Below are positions 60,969 to 64,000 of a stretch of DNA of 64,000 nucleotides, piece after piece. The stretch is from the NCBI RefSeq assembly GCF_007995055.1, contig NZ_VOQQ01000001.1:1595001-1659000 (forward strand). The letters are read 5' to 3'. The translations under genes were made by a program, and so were the position numbers. The notes under the pieces are model-generated. The model was given only the letters and a program-made list of their open reading frames with translations, made no database searches and was not told the origin of the DNA. The stretch is from Sphingosinicella ginsenosidimutans (GTDB lineage Bacteria > Pseudomonadota > Alphaproteobacteria > Sphingomonadales > Sphingomonadaceae). Position 1 is the stretch's first letter. The number at the start of each line of letters is the position of its first letter.

Positions 60969-61875
60969 CCGGCCGGCGCGCGCCGAGCGCGGTGACGAGC
61001 CCGGCGATCGCCGTAAACCCGCCGGCGATGGCGAGCGGGGTCCAGCGATAATCCTCCCACGCGGTCGAAATCGCCATGGCGACGATCGGGATCAGGACGC
61101 TCGAATAGGCGGCCTCGGCCGCGCCGATGACGCGGATGATCCGGTAATAGAGCCAGAAGGCGAGCGAGGAGGCGATCACGCCAAGATAGAACAGGCCGAT
61201 CCAGTAGGAGGGGCGCGGATCGAAGACCGGCGCGCCGCTGGTGAGCAAGGCGAAGAGCCCGTCGCCGAAGCCGCCGTAAAGCATGGCCCAGGCGAGGATT
61301 CCGGCGATCGCACGGCCGCGCATGGCCGGTGCGATCTGCATCACATTGGCGCCCGAGGCCCCGAGCACCGCGACCAGCGTGAGGCCAAGCCCGATCAGCG
61401 CCTCGCGGCCGCCGGCGGGGGCCGATCGCAGCTGATCGATGAAGAGAAGCGCGACGCCGGCCATCGCGACCGCCGAGCCGGCGACGAAACGACCGCTGAC
61501 CGGCACCTTGAAGAACAGCCGCGCCATCACGGCGTTGGGCACGACCAGGAGCGCGAAGACGACCGCGGTGAGGCCGGAATTGATGTGGCGTTCGGCCGCA
61601 TAGACGAAATTGTAGTTGATCACGAACTGGAGCAGGCCGAGGAGCATCGCGAGCCTGTGCCCGCCCGCATCGAGGCGGAGCGAGATCCCGGCCGCGCGCG
61701 CGACGATCGCCATCACCGCGCCGGCGATCAGGAACCGGTAGCTGACCGACCAGACCGCGGGAACGACCCCGAGCTGCCCCTTGATGACGATCCAGGTGGA
61801 GCTCCAGATCAGCGTGACCAGGATGAAGGGGAGGAGGAGCTTGGGGTCGCGCAGGCCCGCGCCCGCATCGCTCAT
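60916..61875 (-). CDS. EamA/DMT-family transporter
   Basis: A 319-residue drug/metabolite transporter with ten membrane segments in two EamA repeats. The first repeat has LILVTLIWSSTW-like FILVTLIWSSTWIVIKGQLG (given in parts: LVTLIWSSTWIVIK) and RFLIAGAVMAI; the second has WAMLYGGFGDGLFALL, GVIASSLAFWLYYRII and SVLIPIVAMAIS. Substrates are often amino acids or metabolites. Its last 53 bp run antisense into the DUF6491-like gene. It overlaps the upstream threonine aldolase gene by 4 bp, suggesting a threonine/glycine-linked export role. Confidence 0.88.
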   Translation of the reverse strand: MSDAGAGLRDPKLLLPFILVTLIWSSTWIVIKGQLGVVPAVWSVSYRFLIAGAVMAIVARAAGISLRLDAGGHRLAMLLGLLQFVINYNFVYAAERHINSGLTAVVFALLVVPNAVMARLFFKVPVSGRFVAGSAVAMAGVALLFIDQLRSAPAGGREALIGLGLTLVAVLGASGANVMQIAPAMRGRAIAGILAWAMLYGGFGDGLFALLTSGAPVFDPRPSYWIGLFYLGVIASSLAFWLYYRIIRVIGAAEAAYSSVLIPIVAMAISTAWEDYRWTPLAIAGGFTAIAGLVTALGARRPVSVDAAGDAGSQQPLRR

Positions 61876-62873
61876 AGCGCCCGGATCGCCGACGCGAGCG
61901 CCGCGACATGGGCGGGATCGCTGTCCCAGCTCGTCACCAGCCGTGCCTCGCCGGGGCCCCAGTCGTAGAAGTCGAACCCTTGCGCCCGGAGTGATGCGGC
62001 CTCATCTGCGCTCACCTTGATGAACACCTCGTTGGCCTCGGCCGCGAGGATCAGGCGATCGCCCGCCGCCTCCGCGATCGTCGCGGCGGCGGCATTGGCC
62101 GCGCGCGCGTTGCGCAGCCAGACATCGCCGTCGAGCATGGCGAGGATCTGGGCGGCGAGGAAGCGGCCCTTCGAGGCGAGGTGGCCGGCGCGTTTGCGGC
62201 GATAGCGTGTGGCGTCGGCGAGGCCGGGCGTGAAAAAGACGAGGCATTCGGCGGAAAGGCCGCCATTCTTGACGAAACCGAAGGAAAGCGCGTCGACGCC
62301 CGCGCGCCAGGTGAGATCGGCCGGGGCGCAGCCGAGCCGCGCGACCGCATTTGCGAAGCGGGCGCCATCGACGTGAAAGCCGATGCGGTGCCGTTTCGCG
62401 AGCTCGCCAAGCGCCGCCGTTTCCGCCGGCGTGTAGACCAGGCCATATTCGGTCGCGTTGGTGATCGACAAAGCGTGCGGCTGGACCTGATGCACGTCGC
62501 GGCGGATGCCGCCGATCAGCGTTTCGACCGATTCCGGGGTCACCTTCGCGCCGTCGCCTTCGGCGAGGAGCAGCTTGGCGCCACCCGTGAAGAATTCCGG
62601 CGCGCCGCATTCGTCGTTCTGGATATGGGCGTCGCGATGGCAGAGGACGGCGCCGTGCGAGGGGCACAACGCGGCCAGCGCGAGGCTGTTCGCCGCCGTG
62701 CCGGTCGCGATCCACAACACCTCGACCTCCCGTTCGAACAGGTCGGACAGCGCGCCGTCGAGCCGCTTGCTCCATTCATCGCCGTCATAGGCGGTGTCGA
62801 GCCGGTTGGCGGCGGAAAGGGCGGCGATGACCTCGGGACAGGCGGCCGCGGCATTGTCCGAAAAGAAGCGCAT
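61872..62873 (-). CDS. Low-specificity L-threonine aldolase
   Basis: A 333-residue PLP enzyme that cleaves threonine or allo-threonine to glycine and acetaldehyde. The opening FFSDNAAAACPEVIAAL, WIATGTAANSLALAAL, HRDAHIQNDECGAPEFF, HVDGARFANAVARLG and the PLP lysine in FGFVKNGG match the family. ATG 62873 starts at the conserved MRFFSDN; the open frame upstream is not coding-like and no good ribosome binding site is seen. It is coupled to the EamA gene. Confidence 0.92.
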   Translation of the reverse strand: MRFFSDNAAAACPEVIAALSAANRLDTAYDGDEWSKRLDGALSDLFEREVEVLWIATGTAANSLALAALCPSHGAVLCHRDAHIQNDECGAPEFFTGGAKLLLAEGDGAKVTPESVETLIGGIRRDVHQVQPHALSITNATEYGLVYTPAETAALGELAKRHRIGFHVDGARFANAVARLGCAPADLTWRAGVDALSFGFVKNGGLSAECLVFFTPGLADATRYRRKRAGHLASKGRFLAAQILAMLDGDVWLRNARAANAAAATIAEAAGDRLILAAEANEVFIKVSADEAASLRAQGFDFYDWGPGEARLVTSWDSDPAHVAALASAIRAL

Positions 62874-63004
62874 GGCGCAGCGGCATAATCGCGCAGGCCG
62901 GCGCGTCAACGGCGATCTGCCAGCGTGGAGCGGCGATGCCGGTCGTTTACCAAATGTTGGTTCCCATGGGCTTAGCCTTCGCCCCCAAGGAGCAGGGAGC
63001 GGCA

Positions 63005-63454
63005 ATGGGCGTCGAGACCTTCGGGGCGAAGATGGATACCGGGCAGCGGGCGACGCGGCGCGCGCGCGTGCTGCTGGCCGCGAAGCTGCGCATGCCCGGC
63101 GGCGAGGTCGCCGCGCGTCTGCGTGATCTTTCGCCAAAGGGTGCGCTGATCGAATGCACCGCCACGCCGCGGCCCGGAACCGAGGTCGTCTTCATCCGCG
63201 GCGGCACCGAAATCCAGGCGCGTGTCGCCTGGGCTGCCGCCGGGCGGATCGGCCTGGAATTCGATCATCTGATCGACGCGCAGGAAATGCTCGTCCAGCT
63301 TCGCAAGGGGCCGAAGGGGGACGATCGCTACCGGGCGCCGGCGCCGTCTCAGCACGGCATCGGCCCCGCCCAGCTGCGTCTTGCCAAGGCCTGGGGCGTC
63401 ACGGTCGGGCTCAGCGTGCCCGAGGCGGTCCAGCCGCGCAGGCGGCGGCCGTGA
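63005..63454 (+). CDS. PilZ-domain protein (first of pair)
   Basis: A 149-residue protein. The PilZ cyclic-di-GMP motif is visible: RATRRARVLLA (RxxxR) and DLSPKGALIE (D/NxSxxG), with VVFIRGGTEIQARVAWAAAGRIGLEF completing the barrel (in parts). A 45-residue basic tail follows. It probably binds cyclic di-GMP to alter an unknown partner. ATG 63005 follows GGGAGC. Its stop overlaps the GTG start of a second PilZ gene by 4 bp. Confidence 0.88.
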   Translation: MGVETFGAKMDTGQRATRRARVLLAAKLRMPGGEVAARLRDLSPKGALIECTATPRPGTEVVFIRGGTEIQARVAWAAAGRIGLEFDHLIDAQEMLVQLRKGPKGDDRYRAPAPSQHGIGPAQLRLAKAWGVTVGLSVPEAVQPRRRRP

Positions 63455-63831
63455 GCCATCTCGACGCCTGGAGCTCGGGTTTCGAGCATGGGCCGATGCT
63501 GATTCGCGGCGAGCTTTCCACCCGTGCGCCGCCGGCGCGCAATGCGATCGGCCGCCGCTCGCGCCGGATCGAGGTCGATCTCGGCGCGGGGCTGCGCCCG
63601 CGGGGCGCCGCGAGCGTGAGCGTCCAGGTCCAGGATCTGTCGGTCGAGGGCTTCTGCGTCCAGACATCCCTCCCATTTTCAAAGGACGACGATGTCTGGC
63701 TGCGGCTTCCGGGGCTGGAAGCCTATGCCGCGCGCGTGGTGTGGAGCGACGGATCGCGGATCGGCTGCGTCTTCGATCGGCCGCTCCACCCCGCCGTGCT
63801 TGAGATGATCGTCGAGCGGGCGCGACGTTGA
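63451..63831 (+). CDS. PilZ-domain protein (second of pair)
   Basis: A 126-residue PilZ protein. The arginine motif is RRSRRIEVDL, the second motif is DLSVEGFCVQ, and WLRLPGLEAYAARVVWSDGSRIGCVF follows in the barrel (in parts: WLRLPGLEAYAARVVW, RIGCVF). The start is GTG 63451, with GTGA overlapping the previous stop, so the two PilZ genes are translationally coupled. The N-terminal extension (SHLDAWSSGFEHGPMLIRGEL) lacks a known domain. Confidence 0.85.
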   Translation: MSHLDAWSSGFEHGPMLIRGELSTRAPPARNAIGRRSRRIEVDLGAGLRPRGAASVSVQVQDLSVEGFCVQTSLPFSKDDDVWLRLPGLEAYAARVVWSDGSRIGCVFDRPLHPAVLEMIVERARR

Positions 63832-63921
63832 ACCTGAAGAGCGCGTCCTAAGGGGCTGACGATTCGATGAACTGTGCCGGCTGTGCTATGCGCGCCGAGT
63901 CGGAGGGGGAAGGCGACGACG

Positions 63922-64000
63922 ATGGAATCGGATTTCCGTTACTATAGCCGCCGCGCGGCGGAGGAGCAGCGCCGGGCGATGCGGGCCGTGACCCAGGCCG
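63922..64000 (+). CDS. Small hypothetical protein (C-terminus outside window)
   Basis: Only the first 26 codons are visible, from ATG 63922 after a strong GGAGGGGGAAGG. The sequence MESDFRYYSRRAAEEQRRAM continues charged and helical. Similar small proteins of sphingomonads are recalled, but no function is known. Its end is beyond the window. Confidence 0.6.
   Translation, partial: MESDFRYYSRRAAEEQRRAMRAVTQA

Overview
The window is a high-GC bacterial chromosome segment dense with genes. Many stop and start codons overlap by four bases, and most spacers are short. The gene families point to an alphaproteobacterium of the order Sphingomonadales (Sphingomonas, Sphingosinicella or a relative): the mutY / DUF721 / DsbA-like / smc order, a serC-serA operon, bactofilin, DUF4893, DUF6445 and DUF6491 proteins, a siderophore receptor next to PKHD hydroxylase and PepSY genes, and repeated palindromes of the kind scattered through sphingomonad spacers. 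The genus assignment is inference. No rRNA, tRNA, prophage, insertion sequence or CRISPR array was seen.

Layout. 1-1.8 kb: the N-terminal part of a Tat-exported protein made of 23-residue repeats, a small anchored protein and a Yip1-type membrane protein. 1.8-10.1 kb: histidine degradation, with hutI-hutU-hutH on the minus strand and, diverging, a hutG-like gene coupled to a flavin reductase, pdxH, a cation-efflux transporter and a PhzF-like gene. 10.1-14.1 kb: a DUF885 hydrolase, a DUF2306-like membrane protein and a POT peptide transporter. 14.1-17.7 kb: an HxlR-type regulator facing a five-gene run of DUF899, DUF1428 and glyoxalase-fold proteins, closed by a hairpin terminator. 17.7-24.3 kb: a stress-type flavin-fold protein, a beta-propeller/amidohydrolase fusion, PRC-barrel, OsmC and bactofilin genes, a hairpin-rich gene-free stretch and a small lysine-rich protein. 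24.3-27.2 kb: serC-serA with a structured leader. 27.2-34.9 kb: an extensin-like lipoprotein, a frameshifted LOG-family gene, a cytochrome c, a CHRD lipoprotein, nudC, mutY, a DUF721 gene and three tandem DsbA-like genes. 34.9-38.3 kb: smc. 38.3-42.8 kb: an iron-uptake block with two matching Fur-like sites. 42.9-64 kb: a sulfotransferase, M20 and M16 peptidases, a DUF4893 and a TPR-like exported protein, 3-hydroxybutyrate dehydrogenase with a patatin lipase, a zinc metallopeptidase, a LytS/LytTR two-component pair, a PEP-mutase-like enzyme, a DUF6445 protein, pepN, an EamA transporter, threonine aldolase and two coupled PilZ genes.

The most unusual signals are regulatory. (1) A stretch of about 660 bp (23.2-23.87 kb, minus strand) carries many perfect short hairpins, four with UUCG tetraloops, and ends at a terminator-like stem; it looks like an undescribed structured RNA. 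(2) Two leader hairpins mask ribosome binding sites, before the small lysine-rich gene and before serC, and a third hairpin abuts the DUF6445 start. (3) An inverted repeat spans the apparently leaderless start of the HxlR regulator. (4) The iron block carries a pair of matching operators. Annotation rests on reading alone; no search, folding or alignment was run.
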